Part shown: positions 27,801 to 35,247 of the stretch, piece by piece
How the letters are laid out: every line of letters starts with the position of its first letter
Position numbering within the stretch: position 1 is the stretch's first letter
Assembly (NCBI RefSeq): GCF_001422365.1
Contig: NZ_LMMT01000034.1
Coordinates: forward strand, 64,678-128,677
DNA: 64,000 bases
Direction of reading: 5' to 3'
From: Pseudorhodoferax sp. Leaf265
Lineage (GTDB): Bacteria; Pseudomonadota; Gammaproteobacteria; Burkholderiales; Burkholderiaceae_C
Program-made: the position numbers and the translations under genes
Notes under the pieces: generated by a model
The model's input: only the letters and a program-made list of their open reading frames with translations
Databases searched by the model: none
Told to the model about the DNA's origin: nothing

Positions 27801-27899
27801 GCGCATGAATTGGCGGCATCAGCGGCTTGCAAGCCTTCGGCCGCAGCGCCGAGATCGCCTGCCGCAGGGGCAGGCTCCCTGCAGGTCTTGGCGGCATAG
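24825..27899 (+). CDS. large regulator: OmpR-type winged helix plus STAND-like NTPase
   Basis: A 1024-residue protein. The DNA-binding domain of the Trans_reg_C type (about 60-150) has RFDRFQIHPAQRTLLEDGK, GSRAFDLLVALCERAG and EEGSVRVHIASLRKVL. A P-loop GAGGIGKTS is near residue 221-229, Walker B LLLVLDNCEHV follows, then the GIPLAIELAAG and YRLLETTREYA motifs of the NB-ARC/SWACOS class, and a long alpha-helical, TPR-like C-terminal half. AAGGGAG precedes the ATG. Such regulators act as ligand- or protein-triggered switches. No target is obvious from context; it is divergent from the MarR gene. Confidence 0.88.
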   Translation: MDRAHPDLHGHHPVDRCPDEMHPLAQPTPASRKARCAEPHTGVSPPPASAAASAQAAPGGLRFDRFQIHPAQRTLLEDGKVLRLGSRAFDLLVALCERAGEVVSTRELLAAAWPNAIVEEGSVRVHIASLRKVLKDGSDGRRFVTNVPLRGYCFVAPVEQMAVSAPGTAAPQAHRLAADAIVAADEAPCPTLLTGLVGRDREAAELMQLLHTHRCVTLVGAGGIGKTSVALPVARAVGQLDECRVVAVELAALSQPELVPMAIASALGVVVSDSQALPAIAAFLRGDRRLLLVLDNCEHVIDSAAAASEHILSHAPGVRILATSREALRIQGEWVHRLESLALPPPQMQFRAADALAYPAVRLFVERAAAGPSAFRMGDAEAPLVSNICRRLDGIPLAIELAAGAIDAVGLKGLVERLGSRLGGRLVVIGRGRRTALPRHQTLRATLDWSYDLLPTEEQELLAQLSVFRSVFAHAAALAVFDRPIELLDTCLAGLVSKSLVVREASADAVAYRLLETTREYAAERLAAGPAGKVAALRHAKYMLGLVRPAAAERDPQGAAATAHAPPRWIDDLRAAIHWAFESDGARHMGVSLLAWSVPVWLATSMLAEYRQLAERAIACIDAGQCGVVDAQEEMRLCETLGHAIWHTRGGGSAMEAAFKRALEIAQRLQAAPSQLRCLFGLWLVCNAEGDYLGSLQRAEQFGDIAAASKDASVHQTHERMMALGAHFQGDQALGGDFAQRVVDQPVHRDRARRVRGFQFDQRVAGLTVMARVRWMQGHPDQALAHASEAVQEALSIDHPLSLCYAIAIGAAPVAFWCGEDALARQWSAMLKRFSDEHSLLFWQSFGEGYRHLADPEDGRDLHRRVAAASALGTTVREVLCTVQPAFLDDALLARAHQGEAGWCGPELLRAHGERLLQAGAWDEAAKEFRRSIALARQQKALSWELRGSTSLARLLARRGGHAEALRILDGALGVFQEGHGTRDLKLARHVIAHELAASAACKPSAAAPRSPAAGAGSLQVLAA

Positions 27900-27946
27900 C
27901 GAAGCACGCGTCTCGCTGCCGCGCAGGCCAGTCGCAGGCCAAGGGC

Positions 27947-28849
27947 TCAAGCAGCGCAGGCGCCGGTTGTCGCGGCGAAGCCCGCCACCAGGTGGTCAAT
28001 CAGGCGGCGCACGGCCAGCGGCTGGTTCTTGCGGGAGCGGTACGTGATGTGCACCATCTGCGAGTCGACTTCCCAGCCGCCCAGCACGCGCCGCAGCCGC
28101 CCGTGCGGCTGCATCTGCGCCAGTGGCAGCATCACGATGCCGGCGCCGTGGACAGCGGCCTCGAACAGCACCTCGGTGTGGTTCGAGTTCATGCTGCCCT
28201 CTACCGCGATCGCCTGGGTCGTCCGGGACGCCACGTGGCGCAGCACCCAGGTCTGCCGGCCCTTGGTAACACTGCAGGTCAGGCAGTCGTGGTTCGATAG
28301 CGCACTGGGTTCCAGCGGCTCACCCATGCGTACGAGGTAGTCGTCCGTGGCGAACAGGCCCGTCGGAATTCGCGCCAGCGGCCGCGCGATCTGGGTTGAA
28401 CGGATGCGGTCGGCCATGCAGAGCGCCAGGTCGGCCTCGTCGTCGAAACCGCTGCCTGCGCCGTCGCTGAGCTGCAGGTCGACCGTGACGTCTGGATGGT
28501 CCACGCGGAATGCCGCGATCTGCGAGCCGAGGTAGCGCGGGCCGATCTCTGTCGGAGCGACCAGCCGCACCACGCCGGCGGGCACCTTCACGCTGCTGCT
28601 GCCGATGGCGCTGAGTTCGTCGTAGGAGTCCAGCACGCCGTCGATGCGTGCCAGCACATCGGCACCCACGCTCGTCAAGGTCACCCTGCGTGTCGTGCGG
28701 TGCAGCAGGCGCGCACCCAGCTGCTCTTCGAGCTCCTGGACGGTCCGGCTCACGGAGGGCGTCGAAAGGTCCAATGTGTTGGCGGCGGCGCAGAAGCTGC
28801 CCGCCTGGGCCACCGCTTTGAAGATTTGCAGAGCTTTCAGTCGATCCAT
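27947..28849 (-). CDS. LysR family transcriptional regulator
   Basis: A 300-residue LTTR starting MDRLKALQIFKAVAQAGSFC, with the recognition region LSTPSVSRTVQELEEQLGAR and RRVTLTSVGADV. The effector domain begins near residue 90. It belongs to the DsdC/CrgA-like group common in Burkholderiales. Its 5' side faces a long gap carrying an inverted repeat, with a secreted hydrolase gene on the other side that may be its target. Confidence 0.92.
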   Translation of the reverse strand: MDRLKALQIFKAVAQAGSFCAAANTLDLSTPSVSRTVQELEEQLGARLLHRTTRRVTLTSVGADVLARIDGVLDSYDELSAIGSSSVKVPAGVVRLVAPTEIGPRYLGSQIAAFRVDHPDVTVDLQLSDGAGSGFDDEADLALCMADRIRSTQIARPLARIPTGLFATDDYLVRMGEPLEPSALSNHDCLTCSVTKGRQTWVLRHVASRTTQAIAVEGSMNSNHTEVLFEAAVHGAGIVMLPLAQMQPHGRLRRVLGGWEVDSQMVHITYRSRKNQPLAVRRLIDHLVAGFAATTGACAA

Positions 28850-29435
28850 GGGGTCCTCCTATGACCAAGTCGATCCGTGCCGGAACTGATGCGTCGGCAT
28901 GCTCGCCGACCGCCATCGCATGGCTGCATCATGGGCAGCGCCGTTCGGATCTGCCAGTTATGACTTGCCAAGAGTTGCGAGGCCGGCAGAAAGGAATGCG
29001 AACGACGCTCTGCATCCTCGGCCACGCGCCACTTGGGTGCACGGGGGGGAGAACGCCACGCCTGCCTGCGCGCCATAACCGTCCGTCCCGCCCCCTTACC
29101 AACGATTGACAAGCCATAACTGGCGTAGCAGCGGCCGGGCAGACAACATGCAGCCCATGCCGCTGACACAGGTGTTCAGCGGGCCGAGAAGGAACCGCGA
29201 TGCAGCATGAACACACCCGCCCGCAGCCCGCCGTGACGCCGCGCACCGCGACGCCATCGTGGCCAGCGGTACGGGTTGGCCGTTGCATTGCGGGCTTGGC
29301 CAGACACCGCCGTGTGCTTGCGCTTCCTCGCGCTTTTCCACGCAAAGAGCAGACCCGCTCTTGCAATCCCGGGCGCCACACCAGCGCCTTCCCACCCGCC
29401 GGCAGATGCCGGCATCCACTGCCAAGGAGCTTGTC
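28850..29435. other. 586-bp divergent intergenic region
   Basis: No convincing coding frame is present. It holds the 25-bp imperfect inverted repeat described separately and the AAGGAG ribosome-binding site of the hydrolase gene. The length is unusual for this compact genome. Confidence 0.5.
28953..29124. repeat. widely spaced imperfect inverted repeat
   Basis: The left arm (28953-28977) begins GCCAGTTATGACTTG and the right arm (29100-29124) ends CAAGCCATAACTGGC. Twenty-one of 25 positions pair, and the outer 15 pair at 14. Read outward, each arm contains TTGRCAAGYCATAACTGGC. The arms may be divergent regulatory sites for the flanking LysR and hydrolase genes, or ends of a small mobile element; no target duplication was found. 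Confidence 0.5.
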
Positions 29436-30215
29436 ATGAAATCAATGTTCAAACTGTCTGCCCTGATCGCCGCCTTAGGCTTCACCACGCTCGGCATCGT
29501 TCCGGCCGCGCAGGCCGCCTCGCCCACCGAGAAGGCCACCGTCGTGCTGGTCCATGGCGCCTTCGCCGATGGATCGAGCTGGGACGACATCATCCCCTCG
29601 CTGCACCAGCAGGGCCTGAAGGTCGTGTCCGTGCAGAACCCGCTCAGTTCCCTGGCCGACGACGTGGCTGCCACGCGGCGCGCGCTCGACGCGCAGACCG
29701 GCCCTGTGGTGCTCGTGGGCCACTCCTGGGGCGGCATGGTCATCACCGAGGTGGGCAACCACCCGCGCGTGCAGTCGCTGGTCTACGTGGCATCGTTCGC
29801 GCCCTCTGTCGGCCAGTCGATCAACGATCTGGCCAAGGACTATCCCAAGCCGAGCGGCCTGGACCACGTCGTCGTGGACAAGGAAGGCTTTGTGACGATG
29901 TCGTTCGAGGGCATCTCCAAGCACTTCGCCCAGGACGTTCCCGCGGCGAAGCAGCGCCTGATGACGGCGACCCAGGGCCCCATCCGCGGCGCCGCCTTCG
30001 ACGAGAAGGTGAGCGTGGCCGCATGGTCGACCAAGCCATCGTGGTTCATCGTGTCGGAGCAGGACCGCATGATCCAGCCGGCGCTGCAGCTGGACAACGC
30101 CAAGAAGATCTCGGCCACCACGGTCCGCGTGCAGGCTGGCCACGTGCCCCAGCTCTCCAAGCCCAAGGAAGTGATCAAGGCCATCGTCGATGCGGCCAAG
30201 TCCATCCAGAACTGA
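29436..30215 (+). CDS. secreted alpha/beta hydrolase
   Basis: A 259-residue protein. An N-terminal signal peptide MKSMFKLSALIAALGFTTLG ends in PAAQAA. The oxyanion segment VLVHGAFADGSSWDD, nucleophile elbow VGHSWGGMVI (Ser), acid region VSEQDRMIQP and His in VQAGHVPQLSKP form the catalytic triad of an esterase or haloperoxidase-like hydrolase, here exported to the periplasm. AAGGAG fixes the start. It lies between two LysR genes, either of which may control it. The substrate is unknown. Confidence 0.9.
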   Translation: MKSMFKLSALIAALGFTTLGIVPAAQAASPTEKATVVLVHGAFADGSSWDDIIPSLHQQGLKVVSVQNPLSSLADDVAATRRALDAQTGPVVLVGHSWGGMVITEVGNHPRVQSLVYVASFAPSVGQSINDLAKDYPKPSGLDHVVVDKEGFVTMSFEGISKHFAQDVPAAKQRLMTATQGPIRGAAFDEKVSVAAWSTKPSWFIVSEQDRMIQPALQLDNAKKISATTVRVQAGHVPQLSKPKEVIKAIVDAAKSIQN

Positions 30216-30317
30216 GCACCGACCACCGCTTGCCTGGAGCGCATGGCCCTGCCTTGGGGGATGCATGTTGCACCCTCGGGTGGCGGCCAGCCGTTCCGCC
30301 TTCAGAGATACCGACCG

Positions 30318-31283
30318 ATGGACCACTTCAAAGCCATGCGCACCTTCGTCCGCATCATCGACGAGGGCGGGTTCGCGAGCGCGGCGCGGGCCATGGACGT
30401 GGCGCCTGCCGCTGTCACGCGGGCCCTGTCCGATCTGGAGATGCACCTTGGCACACGGCTGATCCACCGCACGACACGGCGGCTGGCATTGACCGAGATC
30501 GGTGAGCAGTACCTGGACCGCACCCGCGCGATCCTGGCGGAGGTCGCGTCGGCCGAAGACCTGGTCAGCAGCGCGCACAACGAGCCGCGCGGCACCTTGC
30601 GCGTGCGCGTTCCGGCGGCGTTCGCCATCCACCAGCTGGCCAAGCACCTGCCGCGCTTCCATGCGCAATTTCCGCTGGTCACGGTCGAGGTGTGCACGCT
30701 GAGCGCGGTGGAGGACGTCGACGAGGGCCACGACCTCACCATCCTGTGGCGCCACCGGCCACTGGACGGAGACTTCATCGCGCGCCGACTGGCCTGCACC
30801 GAGGTCATCCTGTGCGCCTCGCCCGAGTACCTGGACCGCCATGGCCGGCCCGACCACCCGAGCGAGCTGAGCGCCCACATGTTGCTGCTGCCGCCCTCCA
30901 TGAACGGCCGGCCGAACGACCTGTCGTTCACGTCGAACATGGCCGGCGAGGATGCGCAGCCCTGCGCGACGTGGACCGTGACGCCCCAGGCGCGCGCGCC
31001 CATGAGCACGATCAACGCCGACCTGTGCTACGCCGGTGCGCTGTCCGGCCTGGGCATCTGCGGCCTGCCGTCCTTCGTGATCGAAGACGCGGTGTTCGAG
31101 AGCGCACTGGAGCGGGTGCTGCCCGCGTGGCGCATGCATGAGTTCACCATCTGGGCCTGCATGCCGACGCGCAAGCATGTGCCGGCGCGCACCCGGGCGC
31201 TGCTCGATTTCCTGTTGCAGACTTTCGGTGGAGACCCGCGCGATCCGTGGCTGAACCACGAGGTCTGCACGGCGCGCGTCTGA
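30318..31283 (+). CDS. LysR family transcriptional regulator
   Basis: A 321-residue LTTR beginning MDHFKAMRTFVRIIDEGGFA, with VAPAAVTRALSDLEMHLGTR as recognition helix and RRLALTEIGEQYLDR. The effector domain starts at about residue 92. The start was chosen at the canonical LTTR N terminus; the open frame extends 25 codons further upstream without support. It is 102 bp downstream of the hydrolase gene on the same strand, so co-transcription is possible. Confidence 0.9.
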   Translation: MDHFKAMRTFVRIIDEGGFASAARAMDVAPAAVTRALSDLEMHLGTRLIHRTTRRLALTEIGEQYLDRTRAILAEVASAEDLVSSAHNEPRGTLRVRVPAAFAIHQLAKHLPRFHAQFPLVTVEVCTLSAVEDVDEGHDLTILWRHRPLDGDFIARRLACTEVILCASPEYLDRHGRPDHPSELSAHMLLLPPSMNGRPNDLSFTSNMAGEDAQPCATWTVTPQARAPMSTINADLCYAGALSGLGICGLPSFVIEDAVFESALERVLPAWRMHEFTIWACMPTRKHVPARTRALLDFLLQTFGGDPRDPWLNHEVCTARV

Positions 31284-31416
31284 GGCCATCGGGGCGGGGC
31301 GCCGACCCCGGGCAACATCCCATCGGTGCGCTCGGGAAGATGCTTCGCGCAAGCGCCAGCCCGGCGCTCCGCTGGCGGATGCCGGGCCGTTTCCCCCGTC
31401 GCTTGCGCCAGCGCAC

Positions 31417-33006
31417 TCAGATGGCGTAGAGCGCGCAGATCTCGTCGGCCGCCCGCTCGCCGATCACCACGCAGGGCGCCATCGTGTTGCCGCTGGTGAC
31501 GTGTGGCATGACGGATGCATCGGCCACGCGCAGCCCCTGCACGCCGTAGACCCGGAGCTGGGCATCGACGACGGACATGGCGTCCCTTCCCATCTTGGCC
31601 GTGCAGGACTGGTGCCAGTACGTGACCGCGGCATTGCGCACGTAGTGGTCCAGCGCCTTCGCATCCAGTTTGCCCGGCAGGCTCTCGCCTTTCACCAGAC
31701 CCTTGAACGCGGCTTGCGCGCCGAGTTCCTGCACGAACCGGATGTTCTCCAGGGCGCAGCGCATGTCCGCAGGGTGCGCGAGCGTGTTGGCCTGCACGAT
31801 GGGCGCGTCGGTGACGCCGGGGCCGGAGAGGATGACGCGGCCGCGGCTGTGCGGATGTGCGAGGCCTGCGAACATCGTCCAGCCATGCGCGGGCACGCCC
31901 CGTTGCGCGTTCTCCGCGCTCGGCACCGGGAACTCCACCTGGCAATGGAACATGTCGGGCAGACGCATGGCGCTGTCGCTGCTCCAGTAGAGCGTTGCCT
32001 CCGAGCCGCCGTACCCCACCGGCTGCGGCGCCTCGTACGCGAAGATGACCGCGAACGACACGTGGTCCTGGTGGTTGGCGCCGACACCCGGCAGGTGCTG
32101 GACCAGCGCAATGCCGTGGCGGGCCAGTTCTTCCTGCGGCCCCACGCCCGACTGCATCAACACCTTGGGTGTGTTGACGGCGCCCAGCGACAGCACGACT
32201 TCCTTGTCGGCCGTGAAGCGCTCCGTCCGGCCATTCCTGACCGCTTCCACGCCCACGACGCGCCGGCCCTCGAACACGAGCCGGCTGACCAATGTGTCCG
32301 CGAGGACCGTGAGGTTCGGCTGTCCCCGGAGCGGGTGCACATAGGCCCGGTACATCGAGTGGCGTTGGCCATTCCTGACAATCAGGTCGTTGATGGCGGC
32401 TCCGCCGCGGCCCTCCATCATCTCGCCGTTGGGATTGTCGAACGTGGGAATGCCCATGCCTCGGGCGGCGCTGACCATGGCCTTGGCGATCGGCTGGGCG
32501 TCGCGCGCGGGACTGATGTGCACCGGTCCACCGGCGCCGCGGCGCATGGTGTCGGGCGTGCCCTGGTAGTCCTCCACACGCTTGTAGATCTCGAGAACGG
32601 ATGCGTAGCTCCATGCCGCATCGCCGCTCTCTGCCGCGAAGTCCTCCCAGTCGTTCTGGTGGCCACGGGCCCACAGCATGACGTTGACGCTGGACCCACC
32701 GCCCAGGCCGCGCCCCATGTTCAACGGGATGCGCCTGTCGTTCAGGTGTGGGTTCGGGGCGCCCGTGAAGTTCCAGTCGCGCTCGCTGCCGAGATTGAGC
32801 GGCCAGTTGCCGGGCTGCAGCACATTCGGGTGTTCGTCGTGGCCGCCGGCTTCGATGAGCAGGACGCGGACCTCGGGGTTGCGGGCAAGACGGCCGGCGA
32901 CCACGGAACCGGCGGTGCCAGCGCCGCAGACGATGAAATCGAAATGCCGGCCTGTGTCGCCAGCAGGCGCAGACGCTGCGCGCGGTGCAATGACGTGATG
33001 GTTCAC
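31417..33006 (-). CDS. GMC oxidoreductase, choline dehydrogenase-like
   Basis: A 529-residue flavoprotein. The FAD motif DFIVCGAGTAGSVVAGRLAR lies near residue 28, the GMC signature NMGRGLGGGSSVNVMLWARG near 98, and the second signature SLGAVNTPKVLMQSGVG near 267. The active-site His is in YWHQSCTAKMG, and the C-terminal FAD segment is SGNTMAPCVVIGERAADEI. It oxidises an alcohol; choline is only one possibility. The start is GTG (NHHVIAPR follows); no ATG is available near. It stands alone, convergent with the LysR gene. Confidence 0.9.
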   Translation of the reverse strand: MNHHVIAPRAASAPAGDTGRHFDFIVCGAGTAGSVVAGRLARNPEVRVLLIEAGGHDEHPNVLQPGNWPLNLGSERDWNFTGAPNPHLNDRRIPLNMGRGLGGGSSVNVMLWARGHQNDWEDFAAESGDAAWSYASVLEIYKRVEDYQGTPDTMRRGAGGPVHISPARDAQPIAKAMVSAARGMGIPTFDNPNGEMMEGRGGAAINDLIVRNGQRHSMYRAYVHPLRGQPNLTVLADTLVSRLVFEGRRVVGVEAVRNGRTERFTADKEVVLSLGAVNTPKVLMQSGVGPQEELARHGIALVQHLPGVGANHQDHVSFAVIFAYEAPQPVGYGGSEATLYWSSDSAMRLPDMFHCQVEFPVPSAENAQRGVPAHGWTMFAGLAHPHSRGRVILSGPGVTDAPIVQANTLAHPADMRCALENIRFVQELGAQAAFKGLVKGESLPGKLDAKALDHYVRNAAVTYWHQSCTAKMGRDAMSVVDAQLRVYGVQGLRVADASVMPHVTSGNTMAPCVVIGERAADEICALYAI

Positions 33007-33123
33007 AGTGTTCTTTCAAGAAGTGACGGGGTGCGGTCTTCCAGCACGGTGCAGAGCGCCCGCGCTCGAGGCACTGCCCGCTGGGCAGTGCGCGTGGCGC
33101 GCGTCGGCGCGCCGTACAGGGAT

Positions 33124-33567
33124 CTAGATCTCGCCGCCGGCCGTCAAGCCGCTGCGCACGGCGTACACCGCCTCGGCGTGGACATCCGCACGCGAGCGCG
33201 CCATGGCCTTCGGGTCGGCGATGGCGCGGTGGTCCGCGTCAGCGCCTTCACGGTAGGACGGCAACTGCCCAGCGCGCGCAGCCTGCAGGTAGGCGCCGCG
33301 CACTTCCGAGCGCGTGGCCCGCACTGCGTTGGCTGGAGCCGTCATGGCGTTGCGGCCGTGGTCCTCGTTCTCGCCCAACGCCGGCAGCGTGCCGCTGCGC
33401 CGCGCCTGCAGGACTTCCTCGTGCACCTGCGCGCGGGTGCGTTGGCTGGCAAGAGGCTGCGCGGCGACGATGCCGCCAGTTTCACCTCGGTGGTGCTGTG
33501 CGAAGGCGGGCGAGTGTGCAGCGCTGGCGGTGGCGATCAAGGCGATGGCGAAGAACTTGGCGGACAT
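33124..33567 (-). CDS. DUF4148 domain protein with three internal repeats
   Basis: A 147-residue exported protein. A signal peptide ending SPAFA is followed by three copies of a helical unit: TRAQVHEEVLQARRSGTLP, TRSEVRGAYLQAARAGQLP and SRADVHAEAVYAVRSG. Such repeats define DUF4148, a small periplasmic family abundant in Burkholderiales with no known function. The start MSAKFFAIAL was chosen for the signal peptide; upstream frame is noncoding. It is monocistronic. Confidence 0.85.
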   Translation of the reverse strand: MSAKFFAIALIATASAAHSPAFAQHHRGETGGIVAAQPLASQRTRAQVHEEVLQARRSGTLPALGENEDHGRNAMTAPANAVRATRSEVRGAYLQAARAGQLPSYREGADADHRAIADPKAMARSRADVHAEAVYAVRSGLTAGGEI

Positions 33568-33786
33568 GGTCTGACCTTTCGTCTGGTGGTGGATGGACCG
33601 CAGAGACTTCGGGTCCGCGGCATCGATGACGGGCGGGAAAGCGTGCATCGACGGGCAGAACTTTAGGGATCGCCGGCGAGAAGAAAAACAGCACGCGGCG
33701 CAATGCATCGTTTAGAAATTCTTGTGTAGTTGGCAGCGATCTGCGCCGCGATCAAACGCTTTCTGCACACCCGATCGGCCCGCGAA

Positions 33787-33963
33787 ATGGAACGGCCGCT
33801 GTGCGCTGCCGGTCCGGGCGCAGCACTGGGCGGCGCTATCGGCGCCAGCCAGGGCAGCGTGCAGGCGCAGGCCAAGGCCGGCAATGCGCAACGCTGCGAC
33901 GACATCGCCTGCCTGCAGTGCATGTGCGCCAACGGAAACGCGGTGCCCGTGCGTAGCAGCTGA
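33787..33963 (+). pseudogene. remnant of a glycine-zipper protein gene
   Basis: The short frame reads GAALGGAIGASQGSVQAQAK followed by NAQRCDDIACLQCMCANGNA. Glycine-zipper envelope proteins of this order end in a similar block, about QRRYDIAYQQCMYAKGN. Here the N-terminal signal peptide and most of the zipper are missing and several Tyr positions have become Cys. It is probably a decayed 3' fragment; the assignment rests on remembered family pattern and is tentative. The remainder of the 620-bp gap (33568-34187) shows nothing else. Confidence 0.35.
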
Positions 33964-34187
33964 CAGTGGGCCGCTGCCTGCGCCACATCCCCGAGCACGC
34001 CCGGGTGCATGCGCTGCGGACTGAACCGACCCACGAAGACTTCTTCAGCAGGGACCTGGCGCACGACCGCTGCCCGGCGACCGCGTGCGTGTCCACCTGC
34101 GGTTAAGACCTCTTGAGAATCCTTCGCTGGCCGTGGGGCTGGTCGGTGCCTAGACTGCCAACCAACTGAACGGCACGAGGTTTTCCG

Positions 34188-35165
34188 ATGAATTGCAAAC
34201 ATGCACTGGCGGCTGGACTGGCGGCGATCGCGGTCTGCGCGACGCCCGCCGCGGACGCCCAGACGGCGAGCTACCCGAACCAGCCCATTCGGCTGGTGAT
34301 TGGCTGGACCGCCGGCGGCGCCACCGACATCCTGGCGCGCCAGTTGGCCGCCCACATGGCCAGGCAGCTGGAGCAGTCCGTGGTGGTGGACAACCGCCCC
34401 GGCGCCGTGGGCACGATCGCCCAGGGCGAAGTGAGCCGCGCCAAGCCGGACGGCTACACCCTGACCCTGGCCACGAACAGCACCTACGCGATCGCCCCGC
34501 ACCTGATCAAGTCGCTGCCGTATGGGCCTGGCGCGCTCGTCCCGGTGTCCCTCGTCGGCGTCAGTCCCCTCATCCTGGCAGTCAAGACGGGCCTCGACGT
34601 GCAGGGCGTCAAGGGCGTACTCGAGATGGCGCGCAAGCAACCCGGCCAGCTGAACTACTCGTCGGGCGGCAACGGCTCCACCAGCCACCTGGCGGCGGAA
34701 TTGTTCAAGGATCTGACACGCACGGCCATCACCCACATTCCCTACAAAGGGGGTGGCCCCGCGACGCTGGCCGTGGCCGCCGGCGAAGTGGATCTGGGAT
34801 TCGTCGACATCGGCGTGGCCCTGCCCTTGATCCGCGCCGGCCGCCTGAAGCCGGTGGCGGTGTCCGGCAGCGCCCGCAGCCCGCTCCTGCCGCAGGTGCC
34901 CACCGTCGAGGAAGCAGGTGTGCCGCGCTTCGAGTCGGCCACCAAGTTCGCGCTGTTCGCGCCGGCCGGCACGCCTTCCCCCATCATCGAGCGGCTGTAC
35001 GAGGCGGTGCGCAGCGCCCAGAAGAACGACGAGCTGAACGACAAGTTGCGCCAGCAAGGCATCGAGCTGGTGGCCAGCAGCCCGGCCGAACTGGGCAGGG
35101 ACGCGTCCGAAGGGTTCGCCAAGTGGGGCCGCCTGATTGCCGAACGCAAGCTGTCGCTGGAATGA
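34188..35165 (+). CDS. Bug-family (TTT) periplasmic solute receptor
   Basis: A 325-residue receptor. The signal peptide ends TPAADAQ, followed by YPNQPIRLVIGWTAGGATDI, VVVDNRPGAVGTIAQGEVSR, HIPYKGGGPATLAVAAGEVD and the C-terminal FAKWGRLIAERKLSLE. GAGG precedes the ATG. No membrane components of a tripartite tricarboxylate transporter lie nearby. Next downstream is an opine-dehydrogenase-family gene, and further on an asparaginase, suggesting an amino-acid-derived carboxylate as ligand (inference). Confidence 0.9.
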   Translation: MNCKHALAAGLAAIAVCATPAADAQTASYPNQPIRLVIGWTAGGATDILARQLAAHMARQLEQSVVVDNRPGAVGTIAQGEVSRAKPDGYTLTLATNSTYAIAPHLIKSLPYGPGALVPVSLVGVSPLILAVKTGLDVQGVKGVLEMARKQPGQLNYSSGGNGSTSHLAAELFKDLTRTAITHIPYKGGGPATLAVAAGEVDLGFVDIGVALPLIRAGRLKPVAVSGSARSPLLPQVPTVEEAGVPRFESATKFALFAPAGTPSPIIERLYEAVRSAQKNDELNDKLRQQGIELVASSPAELGRDASEGFAKWGRLIAERKLSLE

Positions 35166-35247
35166 AGACCGTGCAAGGACTGCCCATGCGCGCGCCAGCG
35201 CTCCCCATCGACAGGTGCTGCGGCTTGCCGCGCACCCCCGCTGCGGC

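Noticed and set aside
24768-27806. 1012-codon minus-strand frame opposite the large winged-helix regulator
   Set aside because: The plus strand has P-loop, Walker B and DNA-binding motifs and a strong ribosome-binding site; the minus frame shows none.
28929-29381. 150-codon minus-strand frame in the lysR-hydrolase gap
   Set aside because: It crosses both arms of the inverted repeat, has no family motif and no ribosome-binding site, and its Cys/Arg content is unlike neighbouring proteins.
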